Shown here one piece after another: positions 27,301 to 41,500 of a stretch of 64,000 nucleotides of DNA (position 1 is the stretch's first letter; each line of letters opens with the position of its first letter). Origin of the DNA: Callaeas wilsoni (lineage: Eukaryota > Chordata > Aves > Passeriformes > Callaeidae); contig VWPU01017642.1 of the NCBI GenBank assembly GCA_013398955.1, positions 62,001 through 126,000 on the forward strand, given 5' to 3'. The position numbers and the translations under genes are program-made. The notes below the pieces were generated by a model. The model was given only the letters and a program-made list of their open reading frames with translations, was not told the origin of the DNA and did not search any database.

Positions 27301-30300
27301 TAGATTAAGGTCCTGGAGGTGAGGATGTATTTTTATCTCTAATTTGGAAAATTTTAAAACTTGATAAATGCCATCTGTGAGCAGTAGATATGGGATTAGA
27401 TAATTTTAAATACCCACAGAGAGCATTTCTTGCCAGTGTGTAGATGTAGCATTAAATAAAATGGGCATGGAAGCTTTTGTTTTAATAATTAACTTTTCTG
27501 TTTTTATGCTGAAAATATTCACTGAGATAACCTTTCAATGATAACCTACCTATGAAAGGAACAAAATCATTCTAAGTAAAATAGAGGGTTTAATTGTCTG
27601 GTAGAAAGCATTTCTGAGAGTAAAATTTCAGATAGGCACAGAGCTTGTGCTTTGAGAGATACTGCATATTCCACATGAAGATTTTGATCAATGCTGCTTA
27701 GAAATTAAAGAATCTCATTAAAAAAGAGATACACTTTTTTGGTGCTGAGGATTTTAAGATTTGTTTCACTATTTGTAAGTAACCCCGCAAGACACAACTT
27801 CTTGCTCTCTCTTCTTCGTTGCAAGGTTGTAGTCCTTCAAGCTATGATTCCTCTTACAGCTGTGTCATGCCAAAGGAGGACTCTGTTCCTGGGTGGAAGG
27901 AAACATACCCAAGTGTAATGAAAAGCCAAAGATGCCAGCAGTGCTTGTGGATGCCAGCACACTCTGCTCTAAGGGCAAGCTGTGTTCTATTGACTTTCTG
28001 GGAGGAGATGCTTAAGTCACTGCTACCTTCTATGTTCTTGTGACCTAATAGATTCCTGTGATGCCTGGTTCTTCATGACAGAGAAATTAATATGCTTCAA
28101 AATGTGACATAAATCCAGAGGTAATTCTTTCAGTGTGTTTACAGAATTCAAGTGGAGTGGCTGCTTGGCATTACAAGACCCTGACTTTGATGACCCAGAT
28201 GACATTTAATGGCTCCTCTTGAAGTCCAAAATGTTGTACATGGCAGTTTCTGAATGCTCAGCTAGTTTTTAACTGTATGAAAGTGTTTTTCCCTTCCCTA
28301 CCTACAAGATATCTAAGAGCAAATTTGCCTTATTAATTTGCAACTTTTTCTCTAGACATATGTAGGGAAATGGACAATGGTACTTGAGCTCCTGTGGTCA
28401 TTTTCCTTGCTAGTCAAGTAGGATGAGGATGCTGCATTTTGAAGGAAGAACTGTTTTGGTGATGTTCTGGATTATATTTTCTCGTATCTCTTTGTAGATA
28501 AGTCAAAAGAAAACACAAAAAAGAATGGAGTCTCTTCAAGTATCACAGCAACGAGGAGGAATGTTTAGTTTTCATCCTCTCAGGATACTGCTATGGAAGA
28601 ATATGAAAATGTACTTCAAGAGAGACAGAAAAAATGGGACAGAAAATGGAAAAGAGAGAGTGATCCTTGTGGCTAAATCTCCTTCTGGAAAGAAGAGTGC
28701 CATGCTTCCTTAACATTCAGACCTAAGAGAGAAGAGTGAAATGTCATATTGCCAAAGAGCCAGAACTTCTGAGGAAAGAGGTTCAAATAGTGGAAGGTAA
28801 AACAGGTCGTTTAGCTCCTTTTTCTTCCTGAGGAGGCCTGCACTGCTTATTAGGTTTTGGCCTTCTTGAGTCCATTCTATTAACTACTGCTGTGTCTCTC
28901 TCCAATCAGCACACAGTGTTTTTTGCATAATGGTGCTGCCCCTCTAATTATGCTGGCCAAACTCATGTTTTTCTGTAGCTGGTAGCTTTTTGATTCTTGA
29001 ATCAAAGTTTTTGTTTCAAATGGTTCCTAATTGGAAAACAATCACTGACTTTCTTTTTGTGTATGGTATCTTCCAAATAATAAGCAATGTAAGTTAAAAA
29101 GCTGTACTTCAAGCAGTGTAGACCCAGAGTGATGTGTGGAGTAGGAGAATTATATCCTAATGTTTGATATGCAAAATGTGTTTCCTAACCTAAATTACTT
29201 TTGTGTTTTACCGCGTAGTGCTATAATGGCAACATGACTGCTTTTATTTTCTGGTTTTATCCTGCATTTTTCCTCCAGTGCTTTTTTTTGTGTGTCTGAA
29301 CTTCTTGTTTCTAGCAGTGACTTTTGCCTGAAAGAAAGTAGAAGTCAAGCATTTCTCAGTGAAATAATGGTAATAGTTCTCTCTGTTTTTTGCAGAGAGG
29401 TACCTATCACAGGTACGGTAAGCTTCACTGATACTGTATTCCAGATAAAGAGAGATCCTGACTTAAGAAATTTTTGTTGTTCCAGATTCATGGATACACC
29501 CTATGACTCACACGAGATGTCCTCTGGTGGATGAAAAACTGTGAGTATGTAATGAGAAAACAATGAAAACTCACACAGGAGGAGCGTTTCTGGATTACTC
29601 TGGGCTCAGAGTAAGTTTAATTTCAATTTTGTTAATACTGAAGTGGGGCATTTTCTTGCTACCTATATAGTTACAAATTCAATCGGTTGTTAACAATGCT
29701 AATTCAAACAATTTATGGGAGGGATATTCAGTTTGTGAAATAATTCAACCTGCAATGGACTATAACTGTTGTTTCCACAGCCAGTGTAAACTGCTGCTCT
29801 TGCTTTTGGTAAACTAAATTTTTGGAGGCTGCGTTCTCTTCCTAATTATTAATGTAGAAGGGCTTGCTAAATTTTAAAATAGCCCACTGACAACCTGCTA
29901 GTACTGTTGATTCTTAATGTCTTAGAAGTATCTGGAAGATCTCTAGCCTGATTTCCAAAGAGACATTTTCCAGAGCCCTATATTGTATTTCCAATGAAGT
30001 GCAGCAGTGGCTTTGCTGTGGCAGCTACTCTATGACAAAGGGGATTGTGTTGTTCCCTGCTGTTCTGGAAGCAGTTGATTAGCAATTATGATTGCTGATG
30101 TCCTTGATTTATGAATAAGAAAATATTGTTTGAAATTTAAACTTTCCTTTTCTCTGAAGTATGAAAAATTAACTCATTTCTCCAGTTAAACCTTGTGAGA
30201 CGTTTAAAGAGTTGCCTGAAGTGCCACTTCTATTTAACAATATAAGAATGTAGGATGGATGTATCTTGCACTATTCTGAGCTGTAGTTTCCATTTTGTCC

Positions 30301-31357
30301 CTAGATACTTTGTGACAACTCTACCATTAATGCACTTTGCCATCAGAAAAGTGCTGAGTAAGCCTATGCTGCATCAGTCTCTTATTGTTACACAGTGTTC
30401 CACATCTGTCAGGCAGAAGAACATAACCAAGCTACTGAGAGAATGCTCAGGCAAGCAGCTTTTTACAAGTAAAGCACTCATGATGATTTAGTGAGGAGTT
30501 ATGTTTCTTGCTTTGAAACTCTATCTCTGCATATAAAAATCACATTTAAATTATGCCATACTCTTCCAGGCAAACATCAGAATGCCCCCTTGGAGGCCAA
30601 TGTTTAAATGAGATCTCAGTCTTTTTCTTTATCCTATATGTCAATAAAGCAGCAGAATTCCCTGAATATTACAGGTAAGTGCTGTAGTGAGTTAAATGCT
30701 GAATCAACCATTTCAGAAACCACATCTGACCTTATTTTAAATACATTGTTAATAGAAATAGATGAAAGTTTCCTATTGTTGATAAAAAACTACAATATGG
30801 GGGAACTTCCCCTACTATATAATTTTATTAAGGTACCAGATTTTCCAAGGAGCCATAAAAGGTTTGATCATCAGTTAAAAAAGTAAAAAAAATCAGTTAG
30901 ATTTCCCTTCACTGCAAAGGAAATGTCTCTATTCATAACCGAGACTCTCTTCCAGTGATTTTATAGCACCAAAAACATTAATGCACTGGCACTAGGCCCT
31001 CAAAAGTACTCTATGAAATGGTTCTTTTGGGAATGAAGTCTATGCTAATTGTATAATAAATTCAGGAGTATTTTTAGGAGCTGCTATCACAAGCAGTTAT
31101 TACCATGACAGCATGTTCTTAAATATTTTTAAAATTTGCAGATTATAAAATTATTAATGATTTCTTATTATCTCTTTAGCAACCAAATTATCTTAAGAGG
31201 GTCAAATAAACCTCTACAGAGGCTAAACTGGTATGCAGCATATGTGTGGAATCTAGGGATGTAGATTTTTCAGTTCAGATACCGTGGACTGAAAGCAATC
31301 AGCTAATTCTTCTGTTTGCATGCAACAGAATTTTAAAATAAGATAGATAACTCCTAT
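24346..31357. other. Intergenic, about 7 kb, mostly unique
   Basis: AT-rich sequence with many short ORFs and no recognisable protein. It includes a small CR1 remnant at about 26153-26240 and a 16-base T run at 26508-26523. Nothing else supported. Confidence 0.6.
26153..26240 (-). mobile_element. CR1 LINE remnant
   Basis: AGTTGGAAGTGACTTAGAAG followed by GATCATCTAGTCCAAGTGCC is the reverse-oriented CR1 3' end. The tail repeat is largely lost. Confidence 0.75.
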
Positions 31358-31412
31358 ATCACAGAACATGAGTTAGAAGGGGCCCACATGGACCATAAAA
31401 TCCAACTCTTAA
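31358..31412 (-). mobile_element. Short CR1 remnant
   Basis: ATCACAGAACATGAGTTAGA then AGGGGCCCACATGGACCATA and AATCCAACTCTTAAG matches the diverged reverse-oriented CR1 3' end. It lies 120 bp before the long T run. Confidence 0.65.
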
Positions 31413-31531
31413 GCGAATGGCCCATATATAAAATAATGTTTTGGCAAACTGTATCGTGTAACACAAAATACCTGAAGGCAGAATGCATTCATGTCATAAA
31501 ACCAAAGAACTGAAAGACTGAAGAGTGGGGA

Positions 31532-31535
<4 letters not shown>

Positions 31536-31589
<54 letters not shown>
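31536..31589. repeat. 54-base homopolymeric T run
   Basis: Uninterrupted T at 31536-31589, ending in CCCGG at the edge of the second CpG island. It is by far the longest homopolymer in the window. Confidence 0.95.
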
Positions 31590-31649
31590 CCCGGTAATAT
31601 GAAGGCAGGTCTTACGGGAAGGGAGATAATGGCACTTCTCTAATTGCCA

Positions 31650-32130
31650 GTTTCAGTGTCACTGCGCCGGGGAAGGGAAGGGAAGGGCTGGCGTGCTGGG
31701 GTGTTGGGGCACAGCCCTGTGCTGCAGCACTCGCAGGGCTGGGCCGGGCCGAGCGAGCCGGGCGCCCAGCACGCCGCGCTCCCCGTCCGGGCACGGCCGC
31801 GCTGCCGGCTGCCAGCTCATCCCCATCCATTAGCAAAGCAGCTGAGCAAGCACTCAGTGTCCCGGAGCCTGTCAGCAGCGAGCATGGGGCATGTTTCTAG
31901 CCTGGCAGGGTTTGGCTGCTGCAGCAAGAGGCAGGGCTGGGAGCTGCTGACCTTGCGCTGGGCGAGACGGAGCCCATCAGCTGTCCCCCTGCAGGGACAC
32001 TGCCCAGGAGGCGGCATCTCCCTGCGGCTCTCAGGCTGGAGCGAGCTCCTGTCAGTCCGCAGAGCTGCATAAGCCAAAGCGACTCTTCCGATGGAGCACC
32101 GCCCAGAACTGGGGTGCAGGTGCCCCCAGC
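31650..32130. promoter_or_regulatory. Isolated intergenic CpG island
   Basis: About 480 bp of GC- and CpG-rich DNA in AT-rich surroundings. It includes a CpG-dense core at about 31740-31815 and a four-run G-quadruplex motif on the plus strand at 31669-31687 (GGGG then three GGG, each after AA). ORFs on both strands reflect composition. No TATA, coding exon or clear splice donor identified. It may be the promoter of an unannotated, possibly non-coding, transcript or an enhancer island. Confidence 0.6.
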
Positions 32131-35100
32131 AGGGAGACAGGCAATAAAGAGGTTTTTGTGACAGACACAAGCTCCATTATAAAGCAAACTTTGTAGGTAA
32201 TGGGATTAAAAATACACATTCACTCTTTTGCTAACGTTTTATACTTCATAGATACTGCTACATTGTAATGAGACTAAGGTTAAATATATTCTGCCGGAAA
32301 AATTCTGTGTGATTGATTAAAGCTAGGTATATCTTGCTTTATCGATAACATCTTTTATTAAAATAAAATTTAGCAATTACAGCTTCAAGTTATTAATGTT
32401 CATAAGAGAAAAAATAATGTAAGCAAATATATAGACACAGACCTGCATACAGATGCTTTCTCAGAAGATACTGCAATAAGTACATGTAAGCTAAAAATTC
32501 TTGCAGATAACTTTTGAATCAACACTGAAATACATGTACTTCCATAAAAAGATTAGAAAGGGAGCTTTTTCTGCCTTCCCCTTGTCACTGAATAACACTG
32601 TGGAGGGTCACAGGTACAGGCATCTCCTGGCCCGCACATGAACCTGACCATTTGCCACCAGGAGAGCCCACGAGGTGATCCTGTGCGAACTGGAACTATA
32701 GCACTGTTTATACTATCCTTTTGAGAAAACTTGATCTATTGAAACAGAAACTTCTTCATGCTACCAGCTCCTATTTTGTCTTGGCTTTAAAGAAAACATT
32801 GCCCTCCAGCTCACTTTTAAATGCTAACACCATCTATATCTCAAACAAATTGAGAAAATACATACTCTCAATATACTTTTGTGAAATACTTTGACCTCTT
32901 TATCACAATTGTTTTTTCCTTGGTCTTGATATTTTTACTCACATCTCCATGCTTTAAGAACAGTCCTGTGGAATTTTTCCTTAACTCATCAAGTATTACA
33001 ATTTATTGCAAAGTTTTCATCCTGCACAGTATTTCTTCTGATTTATATTTTGTTGACTCAGTTGCATATGCTACATTTCAGACATATTTTTTAATTGTTG
33101 CTCTGAACCATAGATACCTAGGAAAGCTGATTACATATACTTTCATGATTTAGTGTTTCTTTCAAGGTATTTGCACTTTGGTTTAAATCCAGCATTTCAT
33201 AAATGTGTTTTTCTTATTTATAGACAAAATATCAAACTTCAGTTCAAATGGCTTGTATCCAGATGAACATGTTTTTGGTGAGAAGTATCACAAGATCACT
33301 AAAATTGCAACTGCAATTAGCAAAAAGCTAATGAGTATATCCCTCTCACTTTGGTGGCTTGCTTTATAGCACTGTATTTAAAAGAAGCATAAACATTTAG
33401 GCACACTCTGAAGAAGGAAAAGGATCACTTAATTATGTGGTGCTCATTTCTTTTATTGAGGGGTTCAGGTATCCCAAAAGAAAATTTGGTTGTATTGCTC
33501 TACATGCATGCAAAACTGGGAAAAAAAGGATTTGTGCTCTGAGAAGTACAACTGCTCTAGCAATTAATTTAAAAATCTGTGTAGACTCTGTGTGCTTTTC
33601 TCACATGTATTTTGTATAGTTGATTCTAGAGGAAATGCAACCTAAATTATAACTCTTTCTAACTTAAAAAAATCAGTTTAGGTATACATACACAAATTGA
33701 GTGGTAAAGTTAAAAATACAACAGTTCATGTAAGATATAAAAGCAAAAGAAGTTAAGCTAATAGATGTTGGGCACACTGAGTCCTTTTGCTTTGCTATTA
33801 TATATTTTTCCAAAGTACATCACAGCAGATAAAATGCAGTATGTAGTCAGAGCAACTGTGCAAGGAATGAAGGCCATGCCATGCTTTTCCTGAAAATGAT
33901 AAGATTTCTGCCTGACTGGTAGTCATGCTGTGAAGCTTAATTAAAGTTTATGAAGCACATCAAGATCTTTGGATAAGAGGCATGGTACTATGAACTTGGT
34001 AATTTGTTCTTTCCAGTGCTAAAGAGTGGAAGACTAAAATAAAAAGTCTTTTATCTTGACATGCCACCTTTGCTTTGGTTAGAATTAATTCTGCATATGA
34101 ATTTAACCACAAGGAAATACAAAGGGGCTTGTAATTTTTGTCTTTATTACCATTTATGTCAGAGTATTTATAGTGGTCATAAATATTGTAGTAACCTTCT
34201 CTTTGAGTTTAAAATATTAATATTAATAGTTTTCTTACCCCCTTCAAAGTGTGTCCTTGAAACAAATAATCGGTATCATTATACAAACAAAATTCATATT
34301 AGACTACAGCAAGCTCTCCGAGGTAGTTCTTCGGTTATTTTAAATATTGCCCTTTTTTAATTTGTGGATATATTTTCAAAGACTTGTGCTGCAGGAAAGC
34401 TGTAAGAATTACCCATTGCCATGACTGAAGCCATGTTTGTTCATATATTTATTAACAAATCATACAACTCAGAGTGTAAGCAAACAATCCCATGTACATT
34501 AATCTGGCTGTGCAATCTCAGCAGATGACAAAAATTTTATGTGTTCAGGAATCCTGTGGCTGAGCATTAATTTTATATGACTCATTCCTTATGTAAACTT
34601 GTAAATTCTTAGTCTTGGAAATCACCCTCTTCAATGAAGCTCATGTTTCATTATTGGTTTGGAGGGAAAAGTCCTTGTGATTAAGGCAACCTGGACAGGG
34701 CTAAAATCAATGCAACTCGATATTTACATGCATGTCTTAAGCAAATATAGATAATTCTTTTCTACGTACAAGGTAAATCAGTGCAAAAGATAATCTCATT
34801 GAATACACTAGTTTGACAAATTTTATAAAATTCAGTAAAATAAAATTGAATTTTCAGTAATCTCTTGATCTACTATAGCTGATGTCATCATTATATTAGA
34901 GTCCATGATCATGGAAATACAACCTACAAACTTCTATTGGTGATGTGTTGACTCAGGAAAAAATTATATTAGTGAAAATCAAGCAAAAATCGATAAATAT
35001 TAGGAAGTTGAATTATCATTGTAGTCTTCTTACTTGTAGTTTTCTTACTTATTTAGCTGTCATAATTTTAGTGTTTGTCTTGATGAGAGTTTTACTGTTT

Positions 35101-38100
35101 TATCAACTTTTATCTTTATGGTGATGTAAATCAACCTTCTGCCTTTTCCTTAAGTTGCCCAGTACTTTCATGTTCATGTATTAGTCTCACACTAGTAAGG
35201 TTTTTCATAAATGCATTGGTGTAGCTACTTCTAAGCCTTTTCCATTTTGCTGTATCTTCCCTTGGTTCCACCTAAGGTTCCTCCTCTCATGCCTAGAGAG
35301 TGTCCAGTCAAGTGTGACTCAGAACAGATGCCTGATGAAGCTGCCTTAGGTTAGGCTAAGTAAATAGTGCTCTTAATTACTAATCTCTTTCCTCAGACCT
35401 TGCTCTGTTAGCAGATCTCACCCTCAGAAGTTCTCTCCTAGTGACAGAACCTCAAAGTGAGTTCCTAAGTAATAGAAATCAGAGGCTCATATAGCTACAC
35501 TCGTATATCTCAGCTGAGACTGTGGCCTTTCATCTTTATTTTCATGGTCTCTTCTTTCTTTTTCCTTTAGAATCAATAAATGAGCTTGGAGGAATTTCTG
35601 CTTTGCTAGCAAGTGTACTTTCTGTACGTCATTAAGACTAATCAAGGTGTAAATCAAAGTCTGAATGACCACATTAAGACAACGGCCAAAGAACCTAAAA
35701 AATTTCCACAGTCCTGAAAACAGTATCTGAGTGTACTTTTATATGCCAGGAAATAGAGTATATTGAAGTTATACTACCACCATCATCACCACCGCAACAA
35801 CAAAGAAAAAAAAGGACAAAGAGCTCATCAATGACAAATCTGATGCTTCTGATCAAGCCTCTAATTGAATCTTTTGATCTCTTATTTTGTACTGTGCCTT
35901 AATTTAGCATCTTCCCTAAAGCTTTGCTTGTTTGAGTGTTTTTGTCTTACCCTTTCAAGAATCCTTAGGATCAATGATGCCATTAGTTCTATATTTGTTT
36001 TCATTCTCTTATTTTATTGTGTTTTCTTCCCAGCATTTGTCTTCTTGAATTATTTGCCATTTCCAGCATTTGCCTTATTTTGCTATCTGTCGTTTGTTAG
36101 GCAGCTCATATTTGCAGTACTTGTCATTTCCCTTTGCATTTAATTTCAATATTTGTGACATGCCTTTTTTTTCTTCGCATGAGTCATAACTGATTTACTC
36201 CCAGTGCTTCTCCAAATGGCTACAGGACAGAGGCACAGATAATGTGGAAGCTTGCCAAGTCCAGAGAGGTGGCTCTCATTAACGTACGTCTTCTTGATTT
36301 TCACTGAAGGGCAGAGGAGAACAGAATGATTTTAAGACAAGACAGGTTTCTTACTTTGACTAGAATAAAATTATTGGCATTGGACAGTATTTCTAGATCC
36401 ATTTCTCAGTCATGTCAGAAATATCTAGTAAGAATTTGATGTCTGAATATGCTCAGTACTGATTTTCAAAATGCTCTTATGCCTTTATTAAAGAAAGAAC
36501 ACATTTGTAAATACCTTCTCCATTGTGCATATTTCCACACAGAGTTCTGCTAAAGTATACAAGATTTTCTGTTTGTTTGAGAAAGAAAACGGGGAGATCC
36601 TTATGTATAAATAACTTTTCAGGGTATTACTCTACATTGTGTTGCTTCAAAGGCATGTTTCACAATGCTTCATGAGTGTAGTATGTGTTATGTGCTTCTT
36701 TTATGAATTTACAGTTAAACCCCAAAAGAAAAAACATGGAAGGAGAGAATTTGCAATGAAAAATAGCTATATGAGTATCTTATAAAAATCCTTAGTTCTT
36801 ATATAGTATTTTCTTAAGCAATCGCTATCTGAGAGGTAGAGGCAGAAAAAGGACTATGTTAGTGAGGAGAAGGAAGATGCAGCAACCCCCACAGTGTTGT
36901 TGAGGATGCAGTCTCCTGGAGGTTGCACTCAGTAATCAACTGTACACCACTCAAACAAAGCAGGGGATGGGGTTTGGATGCTCAAGGGGGATCTGTGTGG
37001 GATTTCAGCTCCTCAGCTAACCACTGTGCTGGTTTCACTTTATTGGTGTTTCATTTCAGTCTCAGGGAGGAGATAGCTGACACTTCAAGCCATTAGCCCA
37101 TTGCTACATCTACCAGCACTGCTACTTCTATAGGCCCCTGGGCATTCTTGAATTCTTTTCCCTGTTGCAGTCTTATCCTTTCCTTTATTCACTTTGGAAT
37201 AGAAAGCGAGCAGTGATCCCCACCTCCTGCATCAGGTGATCTAGTTCCTTTGCCTTTTAAAACACTTGCATTTGTGCTCTCTCCATTTGCACCATGTATT
37301 CTGACACCAAGACACATGAGCAAGCCTGCAGTCCTTGGGAGGATACATGCTTGAACTCTGGAAATGCTGCTTTTTTTCTGTCTCTCCTTAGAAGTAAAAT
37401 GTCAAGCTGCTGGGCCCCATACTTAGTGTCATTTTGATTTTTTCTTCATGTCCAGAAAATTTTCTGGGTACCAGTAGATGTCACTGCAGTCAAAAGAAAC
37501 TTGCCAGGGGCTTTTCACTATGAATAAAATTGCTTTCCAAACAAAATACAAATGATAAAACATTTTTATTTCTAGTACTACTCCCAAATTTTTTTATTTG
37601 GCAGATCAAACCCTTAAAAGTATTAGGCATGCCTCAGGAAGGAATTCAGGATTTAGGTCCAGGTTATTAACTTATTCTGAAAGTCAAGTGGTTAGAAATT
37701 TCTCAGCAAAATGTGTTTTCATTGGAAAAAAAGAAAGTGATTCATTGAAATAGTTTGTTGAAGTGTGATGCTCTAATGAAAAAGTTGTAAAAAAATCCAC
37801 CATAATTTCTCTAGTGTACGGTAGAGTCTGTTCAATACTGGGAAAGGAGATCCAAAGCCGAATTACTTCAAACTGCTTTGTTTATGGATACGCTTTAAAT
37901 ACAGAGGACTGGATGATCTAAGTAATTCTCCGTTCCCTCACAGACAGCACTTGAATCCCTCTGATGGAACAGGAGAAAAGGAGAAAACTCAGGATAGATG
38001 AGGTGAAAGAAAGAGGATCTTTCCCTTCAACTCTAACTCTGATACCTTCAGAAGGAAGAACACTTTTTAGGAAAGGATAATGTCCTAGGCAAGGCTGATA

Positions 38101-38462
38101 TCGATATGTTTATGTTCTTTTTGCAGTTCTGACAGTGAATTTTTATTTAGTATGGAGAACTAGTTACCTTGATACTACATTTTTCTCAAAATAAGGATAA
38201 TACCTACCTCAAGGAATCCATGAACATGAATTTATTAACTCTTTAAAAATGAATATGAATTCTCAAAGGATCATGTAAATGCAAAGCAGTACTATTTTCC
38301 CACTCCTGTGTCACAGACTGTTGTGTTAAACGCAGTAAAAAATCTTTTCCATTGTTCATGGTGATTTTTGCTGTGCAGATTTGATGTTTTGAGGCATGTG
38401 TGGATATTATACATTGAGATGGCATTAGGACATTTCAAAGTTGCCAGTAAAAACGACAGACT
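32131..38462. other. Intergenic, about 6.3 kb, nothing recognised
   Basis: AT-rich unique sequence. ORFs such as 35865-36143 are Phe/Leu-rich frames from T-rich DNA and not credible genes. Confidence 0.6.
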
Positions 38463-38465
38463 CAC

Positions 38466-38505
<40 letters not shown>

Positions 38506-38597
38506 TCCTTCTTTCCTTCTTTCCCTCTTTCCTTCTTTCCTTCTTTCTTTCCTTTTCGCTCTCTTTCTCTTTTTTCTCTTTCTCTTTTTTCTCTTCT
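38463..38597. repeat. (TTTC)n microsatellite and polypyrimidine tract
   Basis: About ten perfect TTTC units are followed by degenerate TTCC/TTTC and TTTTTTCTC units, giving some 135 bases almost wholly pyrimidine on the plus strand. The Ser/Phe-rich plus-strand ORF and the Lys/Glu-rich minus-strand ORF here are artefacts. Confidence 0.95.
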
Positions 38598-41500
38598 GTT
38601 GCTGAAACAGATATTTGAACCCTGAAATGGTAAACTTTAATCAAATGCCCAAATCATGTTTTTGAGTAAATCTCCATGCCTCAGTCACTCCTGTTGGAGA
38701 TACTACACTTCACATGGATAAATTCATTATCTGTTTGGAGAGAGCATAAGGGAAGATGACTTAATAGTCCAGAAAACAGAAAACCTGCTGGGTATGTGGG
38801 TGTGTGAATTTCAGATCCATGAACTGACATACGCAAAGCAAGAACATCATGGTTGGATTTTTACCCCCGTGTGCCTGCCTGAAACTCTTTTAAGGTCAGT
38901 GAACATCTGTCTTCCGTCTAAATTTGAGCAGTTCAGCTTTGTCCTTTAGAAACAGAGTGAGTACTTCTCAGTAATACCTTTATATTTGGACACATCAACA
39001 GTTTCTGACAATTATTTAATCACAAAATTATCTGCCAGCTTTACTTCAAACAAACTTAATTTGCAATAAAATGCTCAGTGATAGAACATATAGGGAGTGA
39101 CTTGCTGAACGGAATGTACATTTGTTTAACTGATTCTCTCTGTTGCCCAATATCATCTAGGTTAAAAGTTCCTGCTGTGTGGGCTGAGGGTCATCATGGA
39201 ATCACATTAAACATTAAAACCAAAGAATGCATCATTTTTGCCTGACAGTGTATTTTCATGTGCAGCAGGCACTTTCCTCTAGGGACCTGCTTTTCAGTTA
39301 GAGGAAATGAACCATACCCGTTGCAGAAGAGAAATTGCTGAGTGAAAAGGGATATGTTCCCTGGACAGAGATGTGGCTTTTGCTGGCAGTACTTTACTGT
39401 GTTACATGCCTCATGATGCAATGGTGTGAGAATATAGTCACAGAGGGAAGAAGAGCGTTAGACAGACCAACGTGAAGCATGGACCAGTTTTGAGTTTCAT
39501 ACAGGTGAATATTTGACTATTTTTAAAATGTAAATAGTATTTGTTGTAGCTGCGAAATTACACTATTGTCAGGCCTTGGGCTAGTAGAGGAAAAAGAGCA
39601 ATACAAAATACATCCAGTCATGAAAAAACTGAAAAAAAGAAGATGTTACTGCAGAGAGCAGTAGATGTAAAAAACTGATACAGTGCTTAAGGTCAGATTT
39701 TGCTGCAACAGCTGCCAAGGTGTTGGTGTTGGAAGGTGTTGGAAAAGCACTGGAACTACAGAAACTGTAGCTGGCTCTGTACCACCTCCTGTCTTCTCAG
39801 CAGAAGAAATCTCTGCTCCTGCCAATACAAAATAAGTCCTGCGCTGATTCTGAGACAAAACAGCACTACCGAATAGCAATTAAATTCACTTAAAAACCGA
39901 ACTCAAAGCAACTGAGTGAGCAGTTTACCTGGAAGCTGTTCCACAATTGCTTGAAGTCATCAGAAAGACTTTCACACAAGTTCAGCAGGTGTTCAATCAG
40001 TGCCTTAGCAGAGAGGAAGATATGACTCTGTTTTATGGGCTACCATAAAATCAGAGCCAAAGAATGTAAGAGCTTTTGGGTCATAATACCTTAATAATAG
40101 TATATATGCAATTGAAGGAGGCTGGGAATGTAGTCTCGCAAATGTGAGTGCCCTGAAGATACAGCTGGGTAGACACTATAGATATAAGGCAGACACATCT
40201 ATAGAACTTATGTCTAGGTGTTCTAGTTTGGATAAGGAGCAAGAGTGTGAATTCCCTTGCTGACCTCAGAGTTCACACTTGGATAACACAGACTGGATTT
40301 CTGTTTTTCTGAAACTAAACTGGTAGAAATGGTGCAGGAAGATACCTGCCCTCTAACAGCTAATGGATGTTGAATGAGCAGGATCAGACTAGGCTTGGTT
40401 TTCAGGAAAACATTCAAAACTGAATGTGGACATCACATCCTCGTCACCAACTCCTCTACATCCCAGATTCTCTTCTGCACTAGAGTTCAGGTTAGCTTAT
40501 ATGGCTTAAATTCAGTAATTTGTCTCTGATCCAAGAGATCTGACCTGAGCACCTGTGCATGAATTAAGGTCTGTGAGATGTCAGCCTTTGTTACAACCTA
40601 ACTTTCCCTGTCATATTTTATATCTGGTCTTTATTTGTGGCATGTGGAAGCAAACATCTGTATCACGTCTTTTTAGTCTCTGTGCTTACTTTTGTTGTAA
40701 TAAATGTAAATACTATATGCTTTTGTAGAATGAGGAGAGGCTGCTTCAGTCTAGAACACTGTGTTTTCTGTCATGTCATTTCCGTGCATTGCATGAGTAC
40801 ATCCAGCCACTTTCCTGTCTGGTGAGTACTGCTTTTGCTGTTGTGGGATTCAGTCATTAAGAACAATTTAATGACTAACACCTAACTTCAGTGGTTCATC
40901 ATCAGTTGTCCTCAATAACTCTGCCTTCCAGAAGTCAGCCTTTTATTTCTAAGGCTCATTTATGCAACCACTAGTTGGCAAAACAGTAAGGCCATGGATG
41001 TAGGTCTGAGGAAAGTGGTACCATGGAATAAAAATTAAAGTAGAAGACAACTGTGGTATTTGAGAAAATAAGGCTTGTGAGATGATATTTGTATAAGCAG
41101 CCTGCTACTCATTTTGCTTTTTCATTTTTTTTCCTTTTTAAATCACTGTTGATTGTGGTTTTATATTAAGGGACAAAATGCTTTTGTGACATATAATGAC
41201 TAATATGAGTATAAAGATATCTAATTGCAAGGAGTTAATTCAAGAGTACAAATTCTTTTAAGCTCCAAAGATGTTTTGCTTTGCATTTGATCCCCCTTTT
41301 GTTTTACACAGTGTTGTCAGGTCCTGAGTTGCAGCTTGTTTTCTTTGCTTGTTTCCAAATTCAAGTTATAAAACTCCAGCTTCTCAAATACATAGAGAAG
41401 ACCATGCAAGTCTTTCTACTGCTTTAGCTGATACAGGAAAAACAATAGGAACCACACTGTGCCCTTCTTTTCTATAAGATTTTAGTGGTTATCCTTTTGA

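Noticed and set aside
31644..32187. Plus- and minus-strand ORFs of 96-142 codons in the second CpG island
   Set aside because: Three or more overlapping frames are open at once, as expected from GC-rich DNA. None resembles a known protein.
38368..38644. Ser/Phe-rich and Lys/Glu-rich ORFs
   Set aside because: Direct translation of the TTTC microsatellite on each strand.
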